Shown: one piece after another, positions 50,491 through 58,785 of the stretch
How positions within the stretch are numbered: position 1 is the first letter of the stretch
How the letters are laid out: every line of letters begins with the position of its first letter
Assembly (NCBI RefSeq): GCF_002934265.1
Contig: NZ_PTIX01000001.1
Location: 1-64,000, forward strand
Direction of reading: 5' to 3'
Length of the DNA stretch: 64,000 nucleotides
Source of the DNA: Actinokineospora auranticolor
Lineage (GTDB): Bacteria; Actinomycetota; Actinomycetes; Mycobacteriales; Pseudonocardiaceae
Made by a program: the position numbers and the translations under genes
Notes under the pieces: model-generated
What the model was told of the DNA's origin: nothing
What the model saw: the letters and a program-made list of their open reading frames with translations, nothing else
Database searches by the model: none

Positions 50491-50667
50491 TCAGTCCTGC
50501 TCGGTGGGGGAGTGTTCCGGATCTTCGGGCTCTTGCTCGAGGCCGTCGGCGGTGACGGCCTCGACCGGGATGGGGTGGCGGGTGTGTTTGCGGGTGTAGT
50601 CCGCCAGCGGGGCGGTGCTGCGGTCGAGATCGTCGGTGATGTCGGCGTCGTCCTTGGGGTCGGTCAC
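50491..50667 (-). CDS. small acidic protein
   Basis: A 58-aa acidic protein (VTDPKDDADITDDLDRS, YTRKHTRHPIPVEAV, ending EQEPEDPEHSPTEQD). No family is recognised, though the central YTRKHTRHPIPVE looks conserved rather than random. GTG 50667 is used; GTG 50700 would add 11 residues. No good ribosome-binding site is seen. It diverges from the PP2C gene at 50777. Confidence 0.5.
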   Translation of the reverse strand: MTDPKDDADITDDLDRSTAPLADYTRKHTRHPIPVEAVTADGLEQEPEDPEHSPTEQD

Positions 50668-50776
50668 GTGCGTGAGGTATCCCGTGGTCGGGTCCGCCAC
50701 ACCCGGGCGGCCGATGTTGCGTCCGCCGGGCGCGCGGGGAAGGCTATCGCCTGGGCCATCGCCGGATGCCCCTGAG

Positions 50777-52717
50777 ATGGGCGAGGGGGACAGGCAACTG
50801 CACGAGATGGACCCCGCGGCGCTCGCCTTCGAAACCGCCCCGGCGATCATGTGGATGTTCGCCGGGCCGGACCACCGCGTCGTCGCGGCCAACCGACTGG
50901 CCAGGGCCAGCGTCGGAGACCGGCCGGGGCTGATCGGTACCCCGGTCCGCCAGGCCGTGCCCGAGGCCGACGGCTACCCCGTGCTCGACCTGCTCGACCA
51001 GGTCGCCCGCACCGGCGAGCCCGTGCTGGGCCTCGAACGGCGCGTCGAGGTCGACCTCACCGGCGGCGGCGCCCCGGCCGAGGGCTACTTCACCTACAGC
51101 GTGCTGCGGCACACCGCGCCCGACGGCAGCCACGTCCTCGTCGCGCACGTCGTCGACGCCACCGACTCCGTCCGGCAGCGCCGCGCCGCGGAGGCCGAGG
51201 TCGCCGACGTCCGGCAGCGGCTCGCCGTGGAACGCGACGTGGCGCTGCGGTTGCAGCGGGGTCTGCTGCCCGCCGGGCTGCCGCTGCTGCCCGACCTGGG
51301 GCTGGGCGCGGCGTACGTGCCCGCGGGCGAGTGGCTGACCGCGGGCGGCGACTGGTACGACGTGGTGCCGATGCCGGGGGACCGGGTGGGGCTGGTGCTC
51401 GGCGACGTCGTGGGACACGGGCCGACGGCGTCCGGGGTCATGGGGCAGTTGCGCGCGGTCGCGGCGGAACGGTTGGTACGCGGTGGGGCCGTAGTAGAGG
51501 TCTTGACCGCATTGGACGCTTTCGCCGCGTTGTGCCCTGACGCGCGCGGTAGCACCGTCTGCGTGGCGGTGTTCGACCGGTTGACGCGAGTGCTGGAACA
51601 CGGCAGTCGCGGCCACCCGCGTCCGTTGTTGTTGGACGCCGAAGGCGTGCCTGGATTCCTCGACGGTCCTATCGGGCCACCGTTGGCGTTCGGGGACGGC
51701 TCTTCGCCGATAGCGCACACCACGCTCACGACAGGCGAAACGCTCGTCCTGTACTCCGACGGCGTGGTGGAGGCCCCCGGCCGCGGCTTCACCGAAAGCC
51801 GCGACCTGCTGGCGGACAGGGTTTCCCGCGTAGCGGCGGAAAACCCGGACGTGGATCCCCGGGAGCTGCCGACGCTGGTATGCGCCGCCCTGGCGTCGTT
51901 GGTGGATAACGAGACCTCACGCGACGACGTGAGCGTCCTCGCCGCGACGGTGCTCGCGGGCCCGGGGCCGCGGTTGTCGCTGGCGCTGCCGGGTACGGCC
52001 GAGCAATTGGCCGTGCTGCACCGCGAACTCAACGCGTGGCTCGACGCGCTCTCCGCCCACCGCGACGACCGGAACGCCATCGCGCTGTGCGTGGTCGAGG
52101 CGGTCACCAACTCGATCGAGCACGGCTACCGCGACCACAGCGGGACGGTCACCGTCCTCGGTGAACTCGACGGCGTCGGCGGGGTGCGGGTCACGGTCTC
52201 CGACGCGGGCACCTGGCGCGAACCCGTCGAACGCAGCCCCTACCGGGGCCGGGGCATGCTGATGATGCGCGAGTGCAGCGACCACCTCAACGTGGACACC
52301 GCCGAGGACGGCACCACCGTCACGATGCGCCGCTCCGTCCGCCGGCCCCCGGTGCCGCTCCCCGACGCCGACGTCCTCCCGCGCGCGCCGGTCACCCACG
52401 CGCTGGAGGTCAAGATCGGGTTCGAGGACTCGACCGTCCGCATCGCCATCAGCGGCATCGCCAACTCGTCCAACGCCGAGGACCTGCGGGTGCCGCTGCG
52501 CGAGGCGGCCCGCAGCGGCGTCCACACCTGCGTCTTGCTGCTCGACGGCGTGGAACTGCTCACCAGCGCGGCCCTGCGGGTGCTGTTCGAGCAGGTCGCC
52601 GACCTGCGGGCCACCGGCTGTGCGCTGCGCATGGTCGCCGCGCCGACCAGCCCGGCCGCCGCGGCCCTGTCCGCCAGCGGGCTGGACCGGGTGTTGGCCA
52701 TGTCGCCCACCGAGTAG
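50777..52717 (+). CDS. PAS-PP2C phosphatase-ATPase-STAS multidomain regulator
   Basis: A 646-aa signalling protein. PAS ~10-125 (PAIMWMFAGPDHRVVAAN), a short coiled coil, SpoIIE/RsbU-type PP2C phosphatase ~165-385 (GGDWYDVVPMP, GDVVGHGPTASGVM, LVLYSDGVVEAPGR, SRDDVSVL), RsbW-like ATPase ~395-520 (ALCVVEAVTNSIEHGY, RGRGMLMM) and a STAS domain ~540-640 (VELLTSAALRVL). It combines every switch type of a partner-switching cascade in one chain, and so could both remove phosphate from STAS antagonists and bind sigma regulators. ATG 50777 or ATG 50807 may be the start. Confidence 0.92.
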   Translation: MGEGDRQLHEMDPAALAFETAPAIMWMFAGPDHRVVAANRLARASVGDRPGLIGTPVRQAVPEADGYPVLDLLDQVARTGEPVLGLERRVEVDLTGGGAPAEGYFTYSVLRHTAPDGSHVLVAHVVDATDSVRQRRAAEAEVADVRQRLAVERDVALRLQRGLLPAGLPLLPDLGLGAAYVPAGEWLTAGGDWYDVVPMPGDRVGLVLGDVVGHGPTASGVMGQLRAVAAERLVRGGAVVEVLTALDAFAALCPDARGSTVCVAVFDRLTRVLEHGSRGHPRPLLLDAEGVPGFLDGPIGPPLAFGDGSSPIAHTTLTTGETLVLYSDGVVEAPGRGFTESRDLLADRVSRVAAENPDVDPRELPTLVCAALASLVDNETSRDDVSVLAATVLAGPGPRLSLALPGTAEQLAVLHRELNAWLDALSAHRDDRNAIALCVVEAVTNSIEHGYRDHSGTVTVLGELDGVGGVRVTVSDAGTWREPVERSPYRGRGMLMMRECSDHLNVDTAEDGTTVTMRRSVRRPPVPLPDADVLPRAPVTHALEVKIGFEDSTVRIAISGIANSSNAEDLRVPLREAARSGVHTCVLLLDGVELLTSAALRVLFEQVADLRATGCALRMVAAPTSPAAAALSASGLDRVLAMSPTE

Positions 52718-52721
52718 CCGG

Positions 52722-53528
52722 TCAGCCCTTGCAGGACGCGGTTCGCTCGGCCCCGTCGTGGAACTCGACCGGGTGGTGGTCGGACTGGGCGATCTTCACG
52801 CAGCGCCAGGCCCGGTACCCGGGGGGTTGGGCGGCGGAAGCGACTCCCCAGTCGAGCTCGGAGCGGCTGTGGGTGGGCTGGCCGCTGCGGTAGATCACGC
52901 CTGCGGGGAGGCTGGGCACGGCGCTGGTCTCGATGTTCATGTCGCCCAGCAGCAGCCACGGGACGGGCGTGCCGTCGGCGGCCGTGCTGTGCGTGTTGAC
53001 CTGCGTGACCTTCGTCCGCACGTCTTCCAGGGAGAACTGGTCTTGACCGGGGGTGGCGTGCATGGTCCAGATGAACCCCTCGCTGAACTTCAGCCCGAAC
53101 GCCGCGCGGAAGAGGCGGCCGTTGCGGCTCGGGGGCACGATCACGCAGCGCGGGATCAGTTCCGGGTCGGCCTTGGTGGCGATGCCCAGGTGCTTGCCGG
53201 TGTTGCGCCGCTGGTCGAGGATGGTGACGTAGAAGTACTCGCGCTGGTACTTGTACCGGTACACCGGCAGCTTCTGCGTGCCCACCGGGTCCACGGTGTC
53301 GCAGTCGATCTTCCGGAACGGCCTGCCCGAGGGGATCTTGACCTCTTGCAGCGCGACCACCGTGTGGTCCTTCATGAGCTTGCCGATGTCGGACAGGCTG
53401 CGCTCGTAGGTGTTGAAGGTGGCCGTCGTGCCCCAGTCCGTCGGGTCCGCGGCCGCCACACCGGGCACCGCCACCAACCCGACGAACAGTGCCAGCACCG
53501 CGGAAACCGCCCGGTTGCGTGACTTCAT
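52722..53528 (-). CDS. secreted DNase I/CdtB-like endonuclease-phosphatase
   Basis: A 268-aa exported protein, signal peptide ~1-27 (AVLALFVGLVAVPGVAAA). The EEP fold is clear: VVALQEV (metal Glu), FIWTMHATPG, LLLGDMNIE and SDHHPVEF (catalytic His). Spacing and segments YFYVTILDQRR..HLGIATKADP and LDWGVAS follow the CdtB subunit of cytolethal distending toxins more closely than typical phosphatases. No CdtA/CdtC-type lectin genes are nearby, so it may be just an extracellular nuclease. The ATG has GGAGG upstream. It converges on the PP2C gene with a 4-base gap. Confidence 0.8.
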   Translation of the reverse strand: MKSRNRAVSAVLALFVGLVAVPGVAAADPTDWGTTATFNTYERSLSDIGKLMKDHTVVALQEVKIPSGRPFRKIDCDTVDPVGTQKLPVYRYKYQREYFYVTILDQRRNTGKHLGIATKADPELIPRCVIVPPSRNGRLFRAAFGLKFSEGFIWTMHATPGQDQFSLEDVRTKVTQVNTHSTAADGTPVPWLLLGDMNIETSAVPSLPAGVIYRSGQPTHSRSELDWGVASAAQPPGYRAWRCVKIAQSDHHPVEFHDGAERTASCKG

Positions 53529-53684
53529 CGCGCCTCCGATCCTCTCGGGCCCATGCTGCTGGCCCGCCGTCCCGGTGCGCCAGGTCAGCCACCCGGCCCG
53601 TCCCGCGTCACCCGTTCCCGCCGGTCGACACCACCCTCCGCGAACGCCCGACGCCCCGGACCTTGATCAACTAGGGTGGTCGGC

Positions 53685-54347
53685 GTGGACGAGGCGCGCG
53701 GATCGGGAGTCGAACGGCACGAGTCGCGGCACGACGGGTTCGTGCCCGCGGCGGGGCTGTCCTCGGCGGCGGCCGACGCGATCGAGCGGCACGTCGAGCG
53801 GTACCTGGGGCCGGTCGAGTACGTGCTGCACGAGTTCGTGTCGCACCTGGTCGAGGCGCACGTGCTGGTCACCGGGCCGACCGCGGACCGGCCGTACCGG
53901 AGCCTGGTCACCGCGGGCATGAGCGGCCGCCCCATGACCGTCCCCGACGGGGTGAACCCGTTCGCGGAGGTCATGACCACCGTCCCCGCCGCGTGGTCAC
54001 CGTCCCCGGAGGACTGGCCGGTGCGGGTCCTCAAGCAGGTCGCGCGGCTGCCGCACGAGTACGGCACGTGGGTCGGCGAGTGGCACTCCCTGCCCAACGG
54101 CGAGCCGTACACGCCCGACACCCCGTTCGCCGGGGTCGTCGTCGCACCGATGGTCACGGTCGCCCCCGAGGCGAGGGTCATCCACGTGGGGGACGGCACC
54201 GCGATCGACCTGCTGGCCTTGGTCCCGTTGCACCCCGCCGAGGTGGCGTTGAAGGTCGACCGCGGCACCCAGGCCCTCGTCGAGGTGCTGGACGAGGGCG
54301 GCGTCACCGAACTGCTCGACCCGGACCGCCCCTCGCTGCTCGACTAG
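53685..54347 (+). CDS. suppressor-of-fused (SUFU) domain protein
   Basis: A 220-aa protein with a bacterial SUFU domain: AIERHVERYLGPVEYVLHE, HVLVTGPTADRPYRSLVTAGMSGRPMTVP, HEYGTWVGEWHSLPNG and a late LALVPLHPAEVALK. Bacterial SUFU proteins often serve as immunity proteins or adaptors in toxin systems; no toxin gene is adjacent except possibly the divergent CdtB-like gene. TAGGGT (53673-53678) lies 6 bases before GTG 53685, suggesting a leaderless message; GTG 53676 is the alternative. Confidence 0.82.
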   Translation: MDEARGSGVERHESRHDGFVPAAGLSSAAADAIERHVERYLGPVEYVLHEFVSHLVEAHVLVTGPTADRPYRSLVTAGMSGRPMTVPDGVNPFAEVMTTVPAAWSPSPEDWPVRVLKQVARLPHEYGTWVGEWHSLPNGEPYTPDTPFAGVVVAPMVTVAPEARVIHVGDGTAIDLLALVPLHPAEVALKVDRGTQALVEVLDEGGVTELLDPDRPSLLD

Positions 54348-54355
54348 CCTGTCTG

Positions 54356-54381
54356 GTTTGTCGGCTCACCTGCCCGGGTAG
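54356..54381 (+). promoter_or_regulatory. SigB/SigF-type promoter of the DUF5709 gene
   Basis: GTTT (54356-54359), 16 bases, GGGTAG (54376-54381), 10 bases before the ATG at 54391. The arrangement is the same as for the whiB promoter at 42466-42491, including spacer length and distance to the start. Confidence 0.68.
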
Positions 54382-54390
54382 CACCCGCCC

Positions 54391-54783
54391 ATGAGCACCG
54401 ACGGCTATCCCGCGGACCTGAGCCAGGCCGAGGCCCTCGACGAGGACAACCTCCGGGTCGACCCCCTGGAGGAAGGCGTGGAACCCCCGGAGCGGTGGGC
54501 CGAGGCCGACCGGTTCGGCATGACGGTCGCCGAGCAGCGGGCGGGCGAGACCCTGGACCAGCGCCTGGCGGAGGAGGAGCCGGACGTGGCCCCGGATGAC
54601 AGCCCGGGCCCGGACACCCCCTTGCGCGAGGTCGACGACCGCATCGACACCCGCACGGACGACCTCGACGACCCCGCCCCACCCGAACCCCACCAACCCC
54701 TGCGCACCGAAGCCGAACGAGACGGGCGTTCCGCCGACGAAGCGGGTGGCTCGGTGGCGGAGGCGCTGCGGGAGGGCAGGTGA
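54391..54783 (+). CDS. DUF5709 acidic stress protein
   Basis: A 130-aa, highly acidic, probably disordered protein (SQAEALDEDNLRVDPLEEGVEPPERW, ADRFGMTVAEQRAGETLDQRLAEEEPDV), matching actinobacterial DUF5709. Function unknown. A strong SigB-type promoter directly upstream suggests osmotic or stationary-phase induction. Confidence 0.88.
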   Translation: MSTDGYPADLSQAEALDEDNLRVDPLEEGVEPPERWAEADRFGMTVAEQRAGETLDQRLAEEEPDVAPDDSPGPDTPLREVDDRIDTRTDDLDDPAPPEPHQPLRTEAERDGRSADEAGGSVAEALREGR

Positions 54784-54857
54784 CCTTCGAACTCCCCGGC
54801 GGTGGGGAATTCCGCGCCGCCCAAGGGAACCCTTGACCCTCGGGCGATCATGGGGGA

Positions 54858-57614
54858 GTGGAGAGCCGCAACCACCTGATCGGCGACGTGGGCCAGGCCG
54901 TCATGGCCGGCGCGATCCACGGGGGCGTCCACCTGCACGCCGCCGCGCCGTCCGGTCCCCACCGGTACGACCAACTCCCGCTGCGCGCCGCCGCGTTCCA
55001 GGCGCGCGACCTGCCCTTGGGTGACGGCTGCACGATCCTGGTCGGCATGGGCGGGGCGGGCAAGACCCAGATCGCCGCCGACGCCGCGCACCGGGCGCGG
55101 GCCGAGGGGATCGAGCCCGTTTGGATCATCGCGGGGTCGCGGGACCAGGTGAAGGCCGCCTACGCCGATCTCGCCGCGCGGGTCAGCGGGGTCGAGCGGA
55201 GCGTGGACGACGCCGTCCGCTGGTACCTGGGCTGGCTCGACGACCACCCCCACCTGATCGTCCTCGACGACGTCGCCGCGCCTGCCGACGTGCACGGGCT
55301 CATCCCCAGCGGTCGCGTCATCGTCACCACCCGCGATCGCGGCTCCGCTTGGCGCGCCGACGGTCGGGACATCGTCGAGGTCGACCTCTTCACCCACGAC
55401 CAGGCCCGCGCGTGCCTGGCCTCTTGGCTGGAGGACCACCCCCACCTCCTCGACGGCGCCGACGACCTGGTCACCGAACTCGGCCACCTCCCGCTCGCCG
55501 TCGCCCACGCGGGCGCCTACCTGGTCGACCTCGGCATCACCTGCGCCGACTACCTCGACCGCTTCCGCGCCCACCACTCCCGCCTGCCTGACCTGTTCCC
55601 CGACGACCACGACCGCGTCGTCGCCACCACCTGGACCCTGTCCATCGCCCGAGCCAACGAACGTCGACCCGTCGGCTTGGCCCTCCCGCTCATGCGCCTG
55701 CTGTCGTTCCTCGACCCGGCGGGCATCCCGCTGCAACTCCTCACTTCGCCGACCCTGCACGAGTACCTGGGAGCCGACAAGACCCAGGTCCACGACGCCG
55801 CCCACGGCCTGGCCCGGCTGAACCTGCTCTCGATCGACACCCACCCGGCCGCCGCCGGGGTCGCCATCTGCCTGCACGCGCTCGTGCAACGCGCCACCCG
55901 CGAAGCTGGCCCGCCGGACGCCGAGATCGAGACCGCCGCCGAGGCGCTGTGCGAGATCTGGCCGGACGTGGAAACCGACGCCGCCCTCGCGGACGCGCTG
56001 CGCCACAACGCGACCGCGCTCGGCCGCAACGCCGAACAGGCCCACCCGAATCCACTGTGGACACCGAAACCGCACGACGCGCTGATCCTCGCGGGCCGCA
56101 GCTGGAAGAACGCTGGGCAGTTCACCGCCGCGCGCGACCACTTCACCGCCCTGCTCGACTACGGCACCAGGGTCCTCGAACTCGACGCCGCCGACTGCTG
56201 GCCGGTTCGCTACTTCCTCGCCGACATCCGCGGCCACACCGGCGACGCGACCGGCGCGGCGCGGGATTGCCGGGCCCTGCTGGCGGAGCTGGATCCCGAC
56301 GAGCGCACCGCCTTGGCCGTGCGCGGTGACATCGCTCGCTGGGTGGGTGAGGCGGGTGACGCCAAAGGCGCGTCCGGTGAACTGCGGGCGTTGTTGGCGG
56401 ACCAGGAGCGAATGCTGCCACCCGACGACCGCGAGACGCTGACCAACCGAGCCAACATCGCCCACCTCCGGGGCGTCACAGGGGATGTCGCGGGCGCGTT
56501 GGCCGAACTCAGAGCTGTCCTGGGCGTCCGCGAACGCGTTCTGGGCGTCGACCACCCCGATACCCTCGGTACCCGCCACCGCCTCGCCTACTTCCGCGAC
56601 GCCTCGGGCGACAGCGCGGGCGCCTTGGTCGACGGTCTCGAGTTGCTGACCGACCTACAGCGGGTCTTCGGGCCGGACCACCCGGACGTTCTCCTCGCCC
56701 GCGCCAACGCCGCGGGCTACCGCGGCGGGGCAGGTGATCCCGCCGGTGCCGTGGCCGAGTTCGAGGTGCTGGTGGCTGATCGCCTGCGCCTGTTCCCGCC
56801 GGACCACCCCGCCACGCTGCACGACCGCGAGAACCTCGCCTACTGGCGCGGTCAGAGCGGTGACCTCCATGGCGCGTTGACCGCCTACCGCGCGCTGCTG
56901 GCCGACCGCGAGCGGATCCTGGGGCCCGGCCACCTGCACACCGTCGAGTGCAGACTCGGTGTCGCCGTGCTGCGCCACCGCGCCGGTGACGCGATCGGCG
57001 CGCTGGATGACCTCGACGCGGTGGTGGCGGGCAGGCACCGGCTGGTGGGGCCCGACGACAAGCTGACCCTCAGCCTCCGGCGGGCCGCCGCCACCTGGCG
57101 ATTCGAGTCCGGGGACCCGGTGAGTGCGCTGGCCGAGGCCCGAGCCCTCGCCGCCGATCAGGCGCGGGTGCTGGGTCCGGACCACCCCGAGACCTCGGCG
57201 ACCCGCTACCACCTCGCGGTGTGGCGGCAGGCGAGCGGGGACACCGCGGGTGCGCTCGCCGATTTCGAAGCCCTGCTGCCAGACCAGCGACAGGGGCTGG
57301 GACACGACCACCCCCAGACCCTGTCGACCCGCCACCACCTCATCCGGCTCGGCAGCGGCGACGCGAAAGCGAAGCACGCCGCGATCGGGGCGTTGTTGCT
57401 GGATTTCGTCGCGGTGTTCGGCGCCGACGACCCGCAGACCCTGATGGTGCGCGACGACCTCGCGTACCAACGCGCCCAGTGTGGCGACCTCGCGGGCGCG
57501 CTGGCCGATTTCGAAGCCCTGCTCCCCGAGGAGGAGCGCGTCTTGGGCGCCGATCACCCGACCAGCATCGGCACCCGCCACTACATCTCCGTGCTCAGGT
57601 CAGGTCGCGCCTGA
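54858..57614 (+). CDS. STAND-family NTPase with NB-ARC and tetratricopeptide repeats
   Basis: A 918-aa AP-ATPase-like protein. A short N-terminal tag (~5-28: NHLIGDVGQAVMAGAIHGGVHLH) of the type found on many actinobacterial STAND proteins; Walker A GMGGAGKT (63-70); Walker B LIVLDD (133-138); sensor IVTTRDR; GLP-like ELGHLPLAVAHAG. Winged-helix region ~290-360, then about ten ~46-residue TPR units (~400-910) each with DHP-x-TL-x-x-R. No catalytic effector domain is fused. Such proteins are regulators or defence receptors in which ligand on the TPRs triggers ATP-driven oligomerisation. GTG start with GGGGGAG upstream. Overlaps the convergent ligase gene by 15 bases. Confidence 0.88.
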   Translation: MESRNHLIGDVGQAVMAGAIHGGVHLHAAAPSGPHRYDQLPLRAAAFQARDLPLGDGCTILVGMGGAGKTQIAADAAHRARAEGIEPVWIIAGSRDQVKAAYADLAARVSGVERSVDDAVRWYLGWLDDHPHLIVLDDVAAPADVHGLIPSGRVIVTTRDRGSAWRADGRDIVEVDLFTHDQARACLASWLEDHPHLLDGADDLVTELGHLPLAVAHAGAYLVDLGITCADYLDRFRAHHSRLPDLFPDDHDRVVATTWTLSIARANERRPVGLALPLMRLLSFLDPAGIPLQLLTSPTLHEYLGADKTQVHDAAHGLARLNLLSIDTHPAAAGVAICLHALVQRATREAGPPDAEIETAAEALCEIWPDVETDAALADALRHNATALGRNAEQAHPNPLWTPKPHDALILAGRSWKNAGQFTAARDHFTALLDYGTRVLELDAADCWPVRYFLADIRGHTGDATGAARDCRALLAELDPDERTALAVRGDIARWVGEAGDAKGASGELRALLADQERMLPPDDRETLTNRANIAHLRGVTGDVAGALAELRAVLGVRERVLGVDHPDTLGTRHRLAYFRDASGDSAGALVDGLELLTDLQRVFGPDHPDVLLARANAAGYRGGAGDPAGAVAEFEVLVADRLRLFPPDHPATLHDRENLAYWRGQSGDLHGALTAYRALLADRERILGPGHLHTVECRLGVAVLRHRAGDAIGALDDLDAVVAGRHRLVGPDDKLTLSLRRAAATWRFESGDPVSALAEARALAADQARVLGPDHPETSATRYHLAVWRQASGDTAGALADFEALLPDQRQGLGHDHPQTLSTRHHLIRLGSGDAKAKHAAIGALLLDFVAVFGADDPQTLMVRDDLAYQRAQCGDLAGALADFEALLPEEERVLGADHPTSIGTRHYISVLRSGRA

Positions 57615-58685
57615 GGTCTGTCGGGCCAGCATCCTCAGCACCCCGTCCACGCTTCCCGTGCGGTGGAACGCTTCCCGCTGCCGGTGAGCCCCGTCTCCGT
57701 TGTGCGTCAGGAAGCTCAGCGTCTCCTCCACGAACGGCAGCTCCCCGGACGCCTTCAACGACGCCGAGTGCCGGTCCACCAGATCCCGGACCACCGCCAT
57801 CGCCTCCCGCAGCGTCCCCGTGCGCGGGTCCGGCACCGACGCCACCAGCCCGTCCTTCGCCGCCCGCCACTGCGCCGCGCTGATCACCGTGCCCGGTACC
57901 CGCGGCGCCGGGTCCGGCGACTCCACCGCCTCCGCGACCAGGCACCGCACCAGCACCGCCAGCAGGGCCGCCTCCTCGACCGTGCCCAGCACGTCCGCGA
58001 CCCGCACCTCCACCGTCGGCTGCGCCTCCGACGGCCGCACGTCCCAATACACCATCTTCCGGTCCATCGCCGCCCCCACCTCCAGCAGCCGACCCACGAT
58101 GTCCTCGTACTCCTCGACCGAGTCCACATAGGGCGGCGGGCCCGCCGACGGCCACCGGCCCCACAGCACGTGCCGGGTCGACGCGTAGCCCGTGTCCACG
58201 CCGCCCTGGAACGCCGAGTTGCCGCTCACCGCCAGCAGCGCCGGCAGCCACGGCCGCAGGTGGTTCGCGACCCGCAGTCCGGCTGCTCGGTCTTCGACGC
58301 CCACGTGCACGTGGCACCCGCAGGTCAGGTCCGCGAAGATGAACGGCCCCACGTGCCGGGCGATCCGGTGGTAGCGGGTGCCCGGGCCGATCTCCGAGAT
58401 GTCGCGCTGCGCGTGCGGCACGGTGCCCGCCGCGATCAGCACCGCGTCCCGCTCCGCCGCCGCGTCCGCCAGCCGGGCGCGCAGCGCCGCCAGCTCGCCG
58501 CGGATCTCCTCGGCGTGCCGCAGCACACCCGTCGCCGACTCGACCTGGCAGCGCAGCAGCTCCGGCTTCAGGTCGACGTCCGTGATACCCGCCACCGCCT
58601 CGGGGCCTTGGTCGACCAGGTCGCCGTCCGCGTCCACCAAGAAGAATTCCTCTTCCACACCGACTGTGTAATCCTGCTCAGCCAA
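57600..58685 (-). CDS. YbdK-type carboxylate-amine ligase (glutamate-cysteine ligase 2 family)
   Basis: A 361-aa GCS2-family enzyme: TVGVEEEFFLVD at the start (metal-binding glutamates), then CGCHVHVGVED, LLAVSGNSAFQGG, YWDVRPSEAQPTVEVRVADV. It joins glutamate, or another carboxylate, to an amine at ATP cost; weak glutamate-cysteine ligase activity is known for E. coli YbdK, but actinobacteria make mycothiol, so the true substrate is open. The TTG start at 58685 is supported by GGAG 5 bases upstream and because MAEQDYTVGVEEE is the family's usual beginning. Confidence 0.88.
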   Translation of the reverse strand: MAEQDYTVGVEEEFFLVDADGDLVDQGPEAVAGITDVDLKPELLRCQVESATGVLRHAEEIRGELAALRARLADAAAERDAVLIAAGTVPHAQRDISEIGPGTRYHRIARHVGPFIFADLTCGCHVHVGVEDRAAGLRVANHLRPWLPALLAVSGNSAFQGGVDTGYASTRHVLWGRWPSAGPPPYVDSVEEYEDIVGRLLEVGAAMDRKMVYWDVRPSEAQPTVEVRVADVLGTVEEAALLAVLVRCLVAEAVESPDPAPRVPGTVISAAQWRAAKDGLVASVPDPRTGTLREAMAVVRDLVDRHSASLKASGELPFVEETLSFLTHNGDGAHRQREAFHRTGSVDGVLRMLARQTSGAT

Positions 58686-58785
58686 AGCCGCTCCTCGAAA
58701 CGTACTGGTCAGCGGCCGAATGGCCCCGTCTCGAAGGCAGAAGTACCCATCCCCGCGCCCGCTCACCCGGTGACATAGTGGGGGG

